A stretch of DNA of 64,000 bases from an uncultured Collinsella sp. (lineage in GTDB: Bacteria > Actinomycetota > Coriobacteriia > Coriobacteriales > Coriobacteriaceae). A model generated the notes under the pieces. It saw only the letters and a program-made list of their open reading frames with translations, searched no databases and was not told the origin of the DNA. The stretch is taken from positions 1-64,000 of the forward strand of contig UQLC01000002.1 in NCBI GenBank assembly GCA_900541795.1, written 5' to 3'. Below are positions 46,202-55,136 of the stretch, in pieces. Position 1 is the stretch's first letter; every line of letters begins with the position of its first letter. The translations under genes were made by a program, and so were the position numbers.

Positions 46202-46597
46202 TCACGCGTTCCTCTGGTCCTCGATATACTGCCTGACGGCCTCGGGCGTCGCCCCGCCGACGGTCGAGACGAAGTAGCTGTTCGTCCAGAGCGTCGGCAG
46301 CTTGCGCTTCAGCTGCGGGAACTCGGCGCGCAGGTCGTGGCTGGTCCTGCCCTTGATGCGCTTCACGGCCCGGTGGATGCCGAACTGGGGGTCGACTGAG
46401 ACGAGCATGTGCACGCGGTCGGGCATGACCTTGATTTCCCTTATCTCGAAATCGAGTTCCTCCGCGACCTCGTGCGCGATCTCCTCGAAGCGGGAGCCGA
46501 TGCCGTCCACGAGCACCTTCCTGCGGTATTTCGGGCAGAAGACCACATGGTAGTCGCAGTCCCAGACTATGTTGTCGTTGCTCCTGTATCTATCCAT
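46202..46597 (-). CDS. tnpA: IS200/IS605 transposase TnpA (Y1 family)
   Basis: 131-aa single-strand transposase. The start is ATG 46597 (DRYRSNDNIVWDCDYHVVF). The metal motif, normally HuH, reads DRVHMLV, with Arg where the first His is expected. The nucleophile Tyr should be in AVRQYIEDQ near the C-terminus. It lies just upstream of tnpB with almost no gap. Confidence 0.92.
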   Translation of the reverse strand: MDRYRSNDNIVWDCDYHVVFCPKYRRKVLVDGIGSRFEEIAHEVAEELDFEIREIKVMPDRVHMLVSVDPQFGIHRAVKRIKGRTSHDLRAEFPQLKRKLPTLWTNSYFVSTVGGATPEAVRQYIEDQRNA

Positions 46598-46798
46598 GAA
46601 AACAGTATACCACTTGCAGCCGTATATGTATATCGGCTGACGCCGATGCGCCTTATATCCCCATATCTGAAGAAAGGGGTTTTGCGGCGCTTTTGATAAA
46701 AGAGCCGCCCGCGAGTGGTTGCTTTGCGGGCCGCTGGGTATAAGCACGGTCGTACTGAGTTTTACGCGGCCGAGCCGCGTCGCATTATGGAGGTCACC

Positions 46799-47119
46799 AT
46801 GGCTGACATTAAGCAGATTACCCCCGAGAACTTCGACGCCACCGTCAACGGCAGCCTGCCCGTGCTGGTTGATTTTTGGGCTCCGTGGTGTGGGCCGTGT
46901 CGTTCACTCTCGCCCATCGTGGACGAGGTCGCCGACGAGCTGGCCGGCAAGCTGGCCGTGGCCAAGTGCAACGTCGATGACAACCAGGACCTGGCCATGA
47001 AGTTTGGCGTCATGAGCATCCCCACGCTGATTGTGTTTAAGAACGGCGAGGAGATTGACCGCTCGGTTGGCGCTCTGCCCAAGGCGAGGCTGCAGGCGCT
47101 GCTGGAGAAGCATCTGTAA
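46799..47119 (+). CDS. trxA: Thioredoxin
   Basis: 106-aa thioredoxin with the redox centre WAPWCGPCRSL (Cys about 31 and 34), the cis-Pro in SIPTLIVF and the Gly-Ala bend in VGALPK. It reduces protein disulfides in the cytosol. ATG 46799 follows GGAGGT. Monocistronic, with a terminator downstream. Confidence 0.97.
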   Translation: MADIKQITPENFDATVNGSLPVLVDFWAPWCGPCRSLSPIVDEVADELAGKLAVAKCNVDDNQDLAMKFGVMSIPTLIVFKNGEEIDRSVGALPKARLQALLEKHL

Positions 47120-47230
47120 TACGCTTGTTACTTACCCGCCGTCCATGAGCGCTTTTGCACCGCTCGCCGGACTGCCGGGCGCGGCGCGGACGACCACGGA
47201 TAGTATGGTAGTTACAAACAGCCCCCAGTG

Positions 47231-47265
47231 AACGGGTGCGAGTCACACAGACTCGCACCCGTTTT
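47231..47265 (+). terminator. Terminator after thioredoxin
   Basis: aacgggtgcgagt / actcgcacccgtt, perfect 13-bp stem with a 7-nt loop, then tttctt. It lies about 110 nt after the trxA stop. Confidence 0.88.
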
Positions 47266-47340
47266 CTTATGCAGCTGCGCACAGAGCGGGCGTAGTAAAA
47301 TCTGAACCACTGAACTGCCCCATACAAAAGGAGATTTCCC

Positions 47341-47589
47341 ATGCATGATGTTGGAATGAACATGAGCCAGCTTGCCATGAGCGTCAAGCAGGTCGACGAC
47401 ACCATCGAGCTCGCTCACGAGTGGAGCCATCAGCTGCTGCATGCGACCGAGAACTTTGACATGGAGCGTATTGGCGCCAAGCTCGAGGCCGCCATGGCCG
47501 CGTTGCACGAGGCGCATGACGCGCTCGAGGGCTACGAGGACGCCATCGAGGCCGACCACAACTCCGTCGGCTCCGTGAAGCTGGTGTAG
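47341..47589 (+). CDS. Small helical protein coupled to nikR
   Basis: 82-aa protein, almost entirely amphipathic helix, with several His and Met residues (MHDVGMNM, HEWSHQLLHA, ALHEAHDAL) that could bind metal. The function is unknown. AAAGGAG lies 7-8 nt before the ATG. Its stop codon is one base from the nikR GTG start, so the two are translated together. It is a candidate partner in nickel homeostasis by context only. Confidence 0.75.
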   Translation: MHDVGMNMSQLAMSVKQVDDTIELAHEWSHQLLHATENFDMERIGAKLEAAMAALHEAHDALEGYEDAIEADHNSVGSVKLV

Positions 47590-47590
47590 C

Positions 47591-48109
47591 GTGACCGAGC
47601 ACGAGCACGAGCACGGCTGCGACCACAAGCACGAGCATCCGCACGGTCCGGCCGACCAGGCGAGCTGCCGTTGCGCCGGCTCCAGCTCCGAGCTGGTCCG
47701 CTTTTCGGTGACCGCGCCCGACGATCTGCTGCGCCGCTTTGACGAGCAGATCGCACGCCGCGGTGACGTGGCCAACCGCTCCGAGGCCGTACGCGACCTG
47801 ATTCGCGCCTCGATCGCGAAGGAGCAGATGCGCACGCCCGACGAGCAGGTCATCGGTTCACTCACCATGATCTATGACCACCATACCGGCGATCTGACGC
47901 GCCGCCTGGACGAGGTACAGCACGACTACACCGACGAGATTGTCTCGACCCTGCACGTGCATCTGGACCACCACAACTGTCTGGAGATTCTGGCGCTCAA
48001 GGGCCGCGGCGAGCGCGTCTACGAGCTGGCTGACCGTCTGCTGGGACTGCGCGGTGTTAAGCACGGTGAGCTCACCTGCGCTGCCACCGGACAAAGCCTA
48101 GGACTGTAG
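47591..48109 (+). CDS. nikR: Nickel-responsive regulator NikR with His-rich N-terminus
   Basis: 172-aa repressor. Residues 1-33 form a His/Glu/Cys-rich extension (EHEHEHGCDHKHEHPHG, then CRC) not usual in NikR, which is ~135 aa. A ribbon-helix-helix domain follows (ELVRFSVTAPDDLLRRFDEQ) and then an ACT domain with the nickel ligands in TLHVHLDHHNCLE. The start is GTG at 47591, coupled to the upstream small gene. It should control nickel uptake or hydrogenase genes; hypF begins about 120 bp downstream. Confidence 0.92.
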   Translation: MTEHEHEHGCDHKHEHPHGPADQASCRCAGSSSELVRFSVTAPDDLLRRFDEQIARRGDVANRSEAVRDLIRASIAKEQMRTPDEQVIGSLTMIYDHHTGDLTRRLDEVQHDYTDEIVSTLHVHLDHHNCLEILALKGRGERVYELADRLLGLRGVKHGELTCAATGQSLGL

Positions 48110-48132
48110 CGGGATTTCCCGCAGCGCACCTG

Positions 48133-48203
48133 CCAAAAAGGGACAGGTTTGTTTTGGCAGGTTTAGAAGTTTTACCTACCAAAATAAACCTGTCCCTTTT
48201 TGG
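48133..48203. repeat. Palindromic repeat, ccaaaaagggacagg family
   Basis: Arms of 30 bp (28 paired), ccaaaaagggacaggtttg / aaacctgtccctttttgg, between nikR and hypF. A single arm occurs again at 55948-55982. It may end nikR transcription. Confidence 0.7.
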
Positions 48204-48227
48204 TCGGTTTTGATGAGGGAGAGCCGC

Positions 48228-50693
48228 ATGCGGCATGTGCATATTCATGTGACGGGCATCGTACAGGGCGTTGGCATGCGGCCGTTTGTGTATCGCGAGG
48301 CCATGGCGCATGGCATCTGCGGTTGGGTGCTCAACGCGGGAGACGGTGTGCATGTCGAGGCGCATGCCTCGGGTGCGGCCGTCGACGGCTTTGTCGCCGC
48401 GCTGTCGGAGCACGCACCCGCGGCTGCCCGCGTGGAGCGCGTCGACGTTGCGGATTTGGAGCCCGACACTTGGGATGACGCCAATGAGCAGGACTTTCGC
48501 ATTGTGGCGTCACAGGATAAGACTGCACATACGACGCTCATCTCGCCCGATATCGCCACCTGCGACGACTGCCTGCACGAACTGTTCGACCCCGCTGATC
48601 GACGCCACCACTACCCCTTTATCAACTGCACCAACTGCGGACCGCGCTTTACCATCATCCGCTCGCTGCCTTATGACCGAGCGGCCACCTCTATGGATCG
48701 CTTTCCCATGTGCCCCGAATGCGCCGCGGAGTATGCCGGCCCACTTGACCGGCGCTTTCATGCGCAGCCCGATGCCTGCTTTGACTGCGGGCCGCATATT
48801 ACCTGGCGCGAGGCGGCAGGCGGCATGGTGCTCGAGAGCTCAGAGGCGACGCCGGCTGTCGGCGACACGCGCGAGTCTAGCGACGCTATTATCGAGCGCT
48901 GTGTCGAGCTGCTCGAGGCCGGCGGCATTGTTGCCATCAAGGGCCTGGGCGGATTCCATCTGGCTTGCGACGCCGCCAACGAGCAAGCAGTAGTCGAGCT
49001 GCGCCGTCACAAGCGCCGCAGCAACAAGCCGCTTGCCGTTATGGTGCGCGACCTTACCGATGCCGAGCGCCTGTGCCGTGTCAACGACGCCGAGCGCGAC
49101 TTGCTGGCCGGCAGCATCCGCCCCATCGTGCTGCTGCGCCGGCGTGGTGTTGGCATGGGAGATTCCTTCGATGCTCTCGCACTTGCGCCGTCCGTTGCGC
49201 ACGATCTGCCCGAGCTCGGCGTCATGCTCCCCTATACCCCGCTTCAGCATCTGCTGCTTGCCGCGGCAGAAACGCATGGCATGCACGCGCTGGTTATGAC
49301 CAGCGGAAACTTGAGCGAAGAGCCCATCGAGACCGATGACGATCTTGCCTGGGAGCATCTCGTTGCCGCCGGCATCGCCGACGCGCTGCTCGGCAATGAC
49401 CGCGCGATCCTCTCGCGCTACGACGACTCCGTGGTACGTGTGGTCGACGGGGTCGTTATGCCCGTGCGCCGCGCTCGCGGGTACGCCCCGCAGCCGTTGC
49501 CGCTGCCGGCACTCGCCAGCGCCGCGCCCTGTGTGCTCGCCTGCGGCCCGCAGCAAAAGGCCACGATCGCACTCACGCGCGAAGACGCGAATGGAACGTC
49601 GGCCTGTTTTGTGTCGCAGCATATCGGCGATGTCGAAAACGGTGCGACTTTCGATGCGTGGAATGCGGCACGCACGCGACTGGAAGACCTTTTTGACCTA
49701 GCGCCCGCCGCGCTGGCCTGCGACTTGCACCCCAGCTACCTATCGAGTCAGTGGGCACGCGAACAGGCGCGCGAGCGCAATCTGCCGCTTATCGAAGTCC
49801 AGCACCATCATGCGCATATCGCGAGCGTGATAGCAGAAGCCATCGCTGCGGGCCAGCTTGCGCCTGACGCGCATGTGCTCGGCATCGCCTTTGATGGCAC
49901 GGGCGCCGGCACCGACGGGACTATTTGGGGCGGCGAATTTCTTGTCGCCGGCCTCGCCGATTTTAAGCGCACCGCGCACCTGCGTACCTGGGCACTTCCC
50001 GGTGGCGCCGCATCTGTGCGCGACGCCCGACGCAACGCCTTTGCCCTGCTCAGTGAGCTCGGCCTGCTCGAGCACCCAGGCGCCGCTCGGCTTTTGGACA
50101 GCCTCGACGAGCAAACGCGCAGCGTGACAGCCACCATGATCGAGCGCGGCATCAACAGCCCGCGTACCAGCAGCATGGGGCGTCTCTTTGATGCCGCGGC
50201 AGCAATTCTGGGCATCTGCGACAAGGCAACCTACGAGGGCGAACCCGCCATAGAATTCGAAGCCGCCGCCTGGCGCGCGCTCGACAACGAAATCGCCCAT
50301 TTTCCCGACAACAACGCCGGCTATTTCGCATCTGGCCCATCGTGGCTGGACGGCCCCTATGTTCTGGACCAGAAAGCACTCTTTGAGGCACTTTTGGGAG
50401 GAATTGAAGCCGGAGCGCCCGCCGACAGGCTCGCACTCGATTTCCATGTCTCCGTCGCGCGCTCCTCGGCGCGCATCGCCAGCGATATCTGCGTGCACGA
50501 GGGCATCGACACCGTCGCGCTCTCGGGCGGCGTCTTCATGAACCGACTTCTGCTTCAGCTCCTCGCCCGCGAGCTCAAAAGCGCAGGCCTTACTGTCCTT
50601 GTCCCCCACACCGTACCCGTCAATGACGGCTGCATCGCCTACGGTCAGGCGGCAGTCGCAAGCGCTCGTCTTGCGCAGGTTGCATCGCAGTAG
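48228..50693 (+). CDS. hypF: Carbamoyltransferase HypF
   Basis: 821-aa enzyme that makes the thiocyanate used for the CN ligands of [NiFe] hydrogenase. Domains in order are acylphosphatase (about 1-90, VTGIVQGVGMRPFVY), two zinc fingers with CDDC/CTNC and CPEC/CFDC (about 105-190), a YrdC-like domain (about 215-400, GGIVAIKGLGGFHLACDA) and a Kae1-like carbamoyltransferase (about 430-821) with HHHAH and SGGVFMNRLL. ATG 48228 is chosen over starts 15-18 nt earlier because GAGGGAG lies 6-7 nt upstream. Confidence 0.96.
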   Translation: MRHVHIHVTGIVQGVGMRPFVYREAMAHGICGWVLNAGDGVHVEAHASGAAVDGFVAALSEHAPAAARVERVDVADLEPDTWDDANEQDFRIVASQDKTAHTTLISPDIATCDDCLHELFDPADRRHHYPFINCTNCGPRFTIIRSLPYDRAATSMDRFPMCPECAAEYAGPLDRRFHAQPDACFDCGPHITWREAAGGMVLESSEATPAVGDTRESSDAIIERCVELLEAGGIVAIKGLGGFHLACDAANEQAVVELRRHKRRSNKPLAVMVRDLTDAERLCRVNDAERDLLAGSIRPIVLLRRRGVGMGDSFDALALAPSVAHDLPELGVMLPYTPLQHLLLAAAETHGMHALVMTSGNLSEEPIETDDDLAWEHLVAAGIADALLGNDRAILSRYDDSVVRVVDGVVMPVRRARGYAPQPLPLPALASAAPCVLACGPQQKATIALTREDANGTSACFVSQHIGDVENGATFDAWNAARTRLEDLFDLAPAALACDLHPSYLSSQWAREQARERNLPLIEVQHHHAHIASVIAEAIAAGQLAPDAHVLGIAFDGTGAGTDGTIWGGEFLVAGLADFKRTAHLRTWALPGGAASVRDARRNAFALLSELGLLEHPGAARLLDSLDEQTRSVTATMIERGINSPRTSSMGRLFDAAAAILGICDKATYEGEPAIEFEAAAWRALDNEIAHFPDNNAGYFASGPSWLDGPYVLDQKALFEALLGGIEAGAPADRLALDFHVSVARSSARIASDICVHEGIDTVALSGGVFMNRLLLQLLARELKSAGLTVLVPHTVPVNDGCIAYGQAAVASARLAQVASQ

Positions 50694-50824
50694 GCTGTTC
50701 GGCCAGCCCGCAAGCCGCCGTCTCACAGGTGTAGCGCGTTTGCCCGCAGCGCCCGCGAGCGCTACCATCAACTGATGGATTATTGAGCGCCCGTCCAGCG
50801 CAAAGCGTATAAAAGGGGAACAAT

Positions 50825-51085
50825 ATGTGCCTTGCCGTTCCCGGTAAAGTAGTCAAACGCGACGACGACCTCAAGGCCACCGTCGACATGATGGGCATCG
50901 AGCGCCCCGTGTCGCTGCGACTCGTGCCGACGGCGCAGGTTGGCGACTATATTCTCGTACACGCCGGCTTTGGCATCCAGATTGTCGACGAGCAGGAAGC
51001 ACAGGAAACGCTCGAGCTTGTTAATGCCATGTCCGAGCTGGTCGAAGAAGACCAGCTGGCCACCAACCCGGCGGAGGCTTACTAG
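50825..51085 (+). CDS. hypC: Hydrogenase assembly chaperone HypC
   Basis: 86-aa chaperone that starts MCLAVPGKVV; Cys2 carries the Fe(CN)2CO unit with HypD. The conserved DYILVHAGFGIQIVDEQEA is present. It overlaps hypD by one base (TAGTG) and follows hypF by 131 nt. Confidence 0.97.
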   Translation: MCLAVPGKVVKRDDDLKATVDMMGIERPVSLRLVPTAQVGDYILVHAGFGIQIVDEQEAQETLELVNAMSELVEEDQLATNPAEAY

Positions 51086-52197
51086 TGGCGCCCGAGCAGC
51101 CGGCTCGCTCCGGTATCGATTTCTCGGCATTCCGCGATCCCAAGCTGGCTCGCGAGCTCATCGAGCGCATTCATGAGCTTGTCGGCGACCGCACCATCAA
51201 CCTTATGGAAGTCTGCGGCACGCATACCGTGAGCATCGGGCGCTATGGCTTTCGCTCCATTATGCCGGCAGGGCTCAAGCTGCTGAGCGGCCCGGGCTGC
51301 CCCGTCTGCGTCACCGCCAACCGCGACATCGACCACGCAATCGCGCTCGCCAACATAGACGGCGCCATCATCACCACCTTTGGCGACATGATGCGCGTGC
51401 CCGGATCATCCACCTCGCTCGCTGCGCAAAAAGCGGCAGGGCGTGACATTCGCATCGTCTACTCCCCGCTCGACGCGCTCGACATTGCCGAGCAAAACCC
51501 TGATCGCCCGGTCATTTTTATGGGCGTGGGCTTTGAGACTACGACGCCCACCATCGCCGCCGCCATCTTGGAGGCCGAGGCGCGCGGGCTTTTGAACTTC
51601 TCGGTCTATTGCGCCCACAAGGCCACGCCGCCGGCGTTGCGCGCCATCGCCAACGACCCCGAGACCACCATCGACGGCTTTATCCTGCCGGGCCACGTCG
51701 CCACCATCACGGGCTTGGCGCCCTTTAGCTTTTTGGTCGACGAATTCAATACCCCGGGCGTGGTCACGGGATTTGAACCGGTCGATATCCTGCAGGGCAT
51801 CTGCATGCTGGTCCAGATGGTTGTCGAGGACAGGCCGGTGATTGACAACGCCTACCGCCGTGGCGTCAACGCAGACGGCAATCCCGTGGCGCGCCAGCTG
51901 GTCGAGCAGGTGTTTGAGCCGTGCGATACCACATGGCGCGGGCTGGGGCTGATTGCCAACTCGGGCCTTTCCATCCGCCCCGAGTTCTCGCGCTTTGATG
52001 CCCGCGCTCGCTTTGACGTGCCCGTTGAGGCGACGGTCGAGCCGCGCGGGTGCCGCTGCGGCGACGTGCTGCGCGGGGCCATTGCGCCGAGCAGCTGCCC
52101 GCTCTTTGGCCGCACCTGCACGCCCGAGCACCCCGTCGGCCCGTGCATGGTGAGCTCCGAGGGCAGCTGCGCGGCCTACCACCGCTACCGCGACTAG
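51085..52197 (+). CDS. hypD: Hydrogenase maturation protein HypD
   Basis: 370-aa FeS protein that assembles Fe(CN)2CO with HypC. Conserved features are MEVCGTHT (active Cys), LLSGPGCPVCVT, YSPLDAL, FMGVGFETTTP and the C-terminal cluster Cys set CRCGDVLRG...CPLFGRTC...GPCMVSSEG. The GTG start is coupled to hypC. Confidence 0.97.
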   Translation: MAPEQPARSGIDFSAFRDPKLARELIERIHELVGDRTINLMEVCGTHTVSIGRYGFRSIMPAGLKLLSGPGCPVCVTANRDIDHAIALANIDGAIITTFGDMMRVPGSSTSLAAQKAAGRDIRIVYSPLDALDIAEQNPDRPVIFMGVGFETTTPTIAAAILEAEARGLLNFSVYCAHKATPPALRAIANDPETTIDGFILPGHVATITGLAPFSFLVDEFNTPGVVTGFEPVDILQGICMLVQMVVEDRPVIDNAYRRGVNADGNPVARQLVEQVFEPCDTTWRGLGLIANSGLSIRPEFSRFDARARFDVPVEATVEPRGCRCGDVLRGAIAPSSCPLFGRTCTPEHPVGPCMVSSEGSCAAYHRYRD

Positions 52198-52245
52198 CCC
52201 GGGCACACCCGCACACCGGCACCACCCACGATTGGAGTTTTCGAT

Positions 52246-53280
52246 ATGTCCCATAGCGTTACCGATAGCACCGTCCTGCTGGGCCACGGCTCCGGCGGCC
52301 AGATGATGAAACGCATCATCGATGAGGTCTTTTTGGATGCCTTTGGGTCGCCCGAGCTGCTCGAAGGCAACGATGCCGGCGTCGCCGCGCTGCCCGCGAG
52401 CGGGCGCATCGCCATGTCGACCGACAGCTTTGTAGTCTCGCCGCAGTTCTTCCCCGGTGGCAACATCGGCCGCCTCGCCGTGTGCGGAACCGTCAACGAC
52501 GTCGCGACCTCGGGCGCCAACGTGCGCTACCTGTCGTGCGGCTTTATCCTCGAAGAGGGCTATCCCATGGATAGGCTCCGCCAGATTGTGCAGACGATGG
52601 CCGAGACGGCGCACGAGGCGGGCGTGTCCATAATCACGGGCGACACCAAGGTGGTCGAGCGCGGCGGGGCCGACGGCGTCTATATCAATACCGCCGGCGT
52701 GGGCGAGGTGCCTGCGGGTGTGGCGCTCAGCGGCGCAAACTGCCAGCCCGGCGATGTCATCCTGGTCTCGGGTACACTGGGCGACCACGGCATCGCTATC
52801 ATGAGCCAACGCGAGGGTCTGGCGTTTTCGAGCACCATCGAAAGCGACGCCGCGCCGCTCAACCACCTGATTGCCGATGTGCTTTCCGCAGCACCCGACA
52901 CACGCTGCTTCCGCGACCCCACGCGCGGTGGCCTGGCCTCGACGCTCAACGAGTTTGCGCAGGCCAGCGGCGTTGCCATGGAGATCGACGAGGATGCCGT
53001 GCCCGTGCGTCCCGACGTGCAGGCCGCCTGCGAGATGCTCGGCTACGATGTGCTGCAGGTGGCAAACGAGGGCAAGATGGTTGCCGTCGTGCCGGCCGAG
53101 CAAGCCGATGCCGCGCTGAGCGCCATGCGCGCCGCCCGCTACGGCGAGAATGCCGCCATCATCGGCCGCGTGCTGCCACTTGCCGAGGGCGCCCATCCCG
53201 CCGTGCGCGTGCGCACCGGCTGGGGCTCGACCCGCATCCTCGACATGCTCGTAGGAGAGCAGCTGCCGAGAATTTGCTAA
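52246..53280 (+). CDS. hypE: Hydrogenase expression/formation protein HypE
   Basis: 344-aa PurM-like enzyme that dehydrates the thiocarbamoyl group received from HypF to thiocyanate on its own C-terminal Cys. The protein ends PRIC, giving the required terminal Cys. N-terminal LLGHGSGGQMMKRII and FCGTVNDVATSGA-like segments are typical. It lies 48 nt after hypD. hypB is not in this cluster. Confidence 0.97.
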   Translation: MSHSVTDSTVLLGHGSGGQMMKRIIDEVFLDAFGSPELLEGNDAGVAALPASGRIAMSTDSFVVSPQFFPGGNIGRLAVCGTVNDVATSGANVRYLSCGFILEEGYPMDRLRQIVQTMAETAHEAGVSIITGDTKVVERGGADGVYINTAGVGEVPAGVALSGANCQPGDVILVSGTLGDHGIAIMSQREGLAFSSTIESDAAPLNHLIADVLSAAPDTRCFRDPTRGGLASTLNEFAQASGVAMEIDEDAVPVRPDVQAACEMLGYDVLQVANEGKMVAVVPAEQADAALSAMRAARYGENAAIIGRVLPLAEGAHPAVRVRTGWGSTRILDMLVGEQLPRIC

Positions 53281-53385
53281 CGACAAAGGCTCAGGGCTAT
53301 TAAAGATATTCAGATTCCAAACATGCCCGGCACGCATGCCCAGTATCATGGGGTGCGTTTTACAACTCAAGCGGCAGGAGCACCC

Positions 53386-54054
53386 ATGGCAGCAGCTTTT
53401 TCCCATGTGATCTTTGACCTGGACGGCACCATTCTCAACACGCTCGAGGACCTGGCGGCCGCCGGCAACCATACCTGCGAGGCGCACGGCTGGCCCACGT
53501 TTGCCGTTGACGAGTACCGCTACAAGGTGGGAAACGGCATGCTCAAGCTGGTTGAGCGCTTTATGCCCGCCGAGTACGCAGGCGACGGCCGCATGTTTGA
53601 GCAGACGCTTGCCGAGTTTAGGGCTTACTACGGCGAGCACAAGGAAGACCACACCGCTCCCTATGCCGGCACGATCGAGATGCTCGACCGCTTGCGCGCC
53701 GCGGGCGTTCAGCTTGCCGTGCTCACTAACAAGGACCACGTCTCGGCGGCTCCGCTTATCGAAAAGTATTTTGGTTCCGAGCGCTTTGCGCTGGTGCAGG
53801 GCCGTGTCGATGCGTTTCCGCCCAAGCCCGAAGCACCCGTCACGCTGCATGTGATGGAAGAGCTAGGCGCCGACCCGGCGACCACGCTCTACGTAGGCGA
53901 TTCCAATGTCGATATCCTGACCGGCCACAACGCCGGCCTTAAGAGTGCGGGCGTCAGCTGGGGTTTCCGCGGCCGCGCAGAGCTGGAAGCCGCCGGCGCC
54001 GACTACGTGGTGGACACCCAGGGCGAGCTCGCAGCGCTAATCCTGGGCGAGTAA
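53386..54054 (+). CDS. HAD family hydrolase (phosphoglycolate phosphatase-like)
   Basis: 222-aa HAD phosphatase. Motif I is IFDLDGTILNTLEDL (nucleophile Asp about 12), motif II VLTNKDH, motif III Lys in FPPKPEAPVT and motif IV VGDSNVDI. The helical cap follows motif I, as in Gph/PgmB relatives. ATG 53386 follows GCAGGAG; the longer in-frame start is unlikely. It follows hypE by 105 nt and is probably a separate unit. Confidence 0.92.
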   Translation: MAAAFSHVIFDLDGTILNTLEDLAAAGNHTCEAHGWPTFAVDEYRYKVGNGMLKLVERFMPAEYAGDGRMFEQTLAEFRAYYGEHKEDHTAPYAGTIEMLDRLRAAGVQLAVLTNKDHVSAAPLIEKYFGSERFALVQGRVDAFPPKPEAPVTLHVMEELGADPATTLYVGDSNVDILTGHNAGLKSAGVSWGFRGRAELEAAGADYVVDTQGELAALILGE

Positions 54055-54101
54055 CGAGCGACACTGCTTAACGCAGCTGCGACAATGCTGTTGCGCGGAA
54101 A

Positions 54102-54158
54102 GTAGTCGTTGGGGACGTTCTTAAACGACTAGTCAGACAAGAACGCCCCAACGACTAC
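54102..54158. repeat. Palindromic repeat, tcattnaagaacgtcccc family (copy 2)
   Basis: Extended form: arms gtagtcgttggggacgttct and agaacgccccaacgactac, with aagaacg and cgtcccc-type motifs in both. It sits 10 bp left of structured element copy 2. Confidence 0.7.
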
Positions 54159-54167
54159 CCCAACAAT

Positions 54168-54339
54168 GGCAACGCCGCAGGTAGAGGACGGACAGCGAGC
54201 GGACACCAGAGCGAACAAATTGGCATGAAAAGAGGACGGCATAGACCTTCTGGTCATACCGTCCTCTTTGAATGACAAGTTGTCGCTCTGGTGCCCGCGC
54301 AACGTCGAGCAGTTGCGGCGTTTGGTAAAACGCCGCAAC
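54168..54339 (-). ncRNA. 172-nt structured element, copy 2 (3' end of the lipoprotein gene)
   Basis: Homologous to the elements at 32761 and 57608, same length. First hairpin gttgcggcgtt / aacgccgcaac, 3 nt past the stop codon. The long stem accagagcgacaa / aaattgttcgctctggt-type has paired changes relative to copy 1, and the cap is again gaccagaaggtc. Confidence 0.6.
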
Positions 54340-54342
54340 GAA

Positions 54343-54900
54343 CTAGCTCAGCATTGCATCCATCATCTCGGAGTTGACGGAGTCGTCGGCAGACCACTCG
54401 CCGTCGTCGTTGCAGGTGTACTTGAAGATAACCGTGGTCTTCCTGGGCTCGGTGGCCTTGGTCACATCGACCATAACCTGACCGGCCATCTTGTACAGCT
54501 CGTCATCGGAAGGAACCGTGTCAAGCGCGGCGACCTTCTCCTGATACTGGGTGGAGAAGTCCTCGACGATCTTGTTCATAGACTTGCAGGTGATAGAGAC
54601 CTCGGCGGTCGCGACACCCTTGTCCTCGTCGACCGTCACGTCGCCGATTTTGTAGTCAAAGCCCTCGAGATAGGTCTTGGCATACTCCTTGGGATCGATA
54701 CCCAGCTGCTCGAACTCGTCGCCCGAAGCTTCCTCCAGACCAGAAAGGAAGTCGTCGCCACCGTTCTTGACCTCGTCAAACTGCGTCGTAAGATCCTCGG
54801 TGATGAGCTCCTCAACCGAAGGACCTCCACAGCCGGAAAGCACGACCACGCATGCAACCAAGACGGCCATGAGGGGCGCAAGCAGCAGCTTCTTTTTCAT
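54343..54900 (-). CDS. Putative lipoprotein
   Basis: 185-aa secreted lipoprotein of unknown function. A signal peptide MKKKLLLAPLMAVLVACVVV leads to the lipobox LSGC. The mature part is acidic, with a DUF5105-like pattern: ITEDLTTQFDEVK, then LGIDPKEYAKTYLEGFDYKIGDV, then a beta-rich stretch with KTTVIFKYTC near the end. ATG 54900 with GGGAGGA is chosen; a longer frame runs upstream without a ribosome site. It ends at structured element copy 2. Confidence 0.85.
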   Translation of the reverse strand: MKKKLLLAPLMAVLVACVVVLSGCGGPSVEELITEDLTTQFDEVKNGGDDFLSGLEEASGDEFEQLGIDPKEYAKTYLEGFDYKIGDVTVDEDKGVATAEVSITCKSMNKIVEDFSTQYQEKVAALDTVPSDDELYKMAGQVMVDVTKATEPRKTTVIFKYTCNDDGEWSADDSVNSEMMDAMLS

Positions 54901-55136
54901 GTTGTTCCTCCCAATGAGCGGCACCGCGCTTCCCGGACGCGGCACACGTTGTAATAAGTAAGCCCATACTATCCACTTATGAACACCCTCGGCAACGCGA
55001 AGGCGCGGTCGGTTCGTTTTAGCGTCCGAACGGTTTGCAAGCCCGCCCAACGCGCAATAAAACGCTTCCCCTCGGTGCAATAAAAAAGGTGGCCGGAAAA
55101 CCCGACCACCCTTGCACATCCTTTGAACGCCGCAGT

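Larger units (their letters stand above)
44963..46650 (-). mobile_element. IS200/IS605-family insertion sequence
   Basis: Contains tnpA and tnpB in the same direction. The right end has the typical subterminal hairpin ccccatggc-taaa-gccagggg (about 44971-44992) and probably ends near tgtcaa (44963). A left-end hairpin, cagccg / cggctg, lies at 46617-46639. The exact left boundary is uncertain by tens of bases. No target duplication is expected for this family. Confidence 0.8.

Noticed and set aside
51406..53850. Long minus-strand ORF (814 codons) across hypD, hypE and the phosphatase
   Set aside because: It covers three well-supported genes on the other strand.
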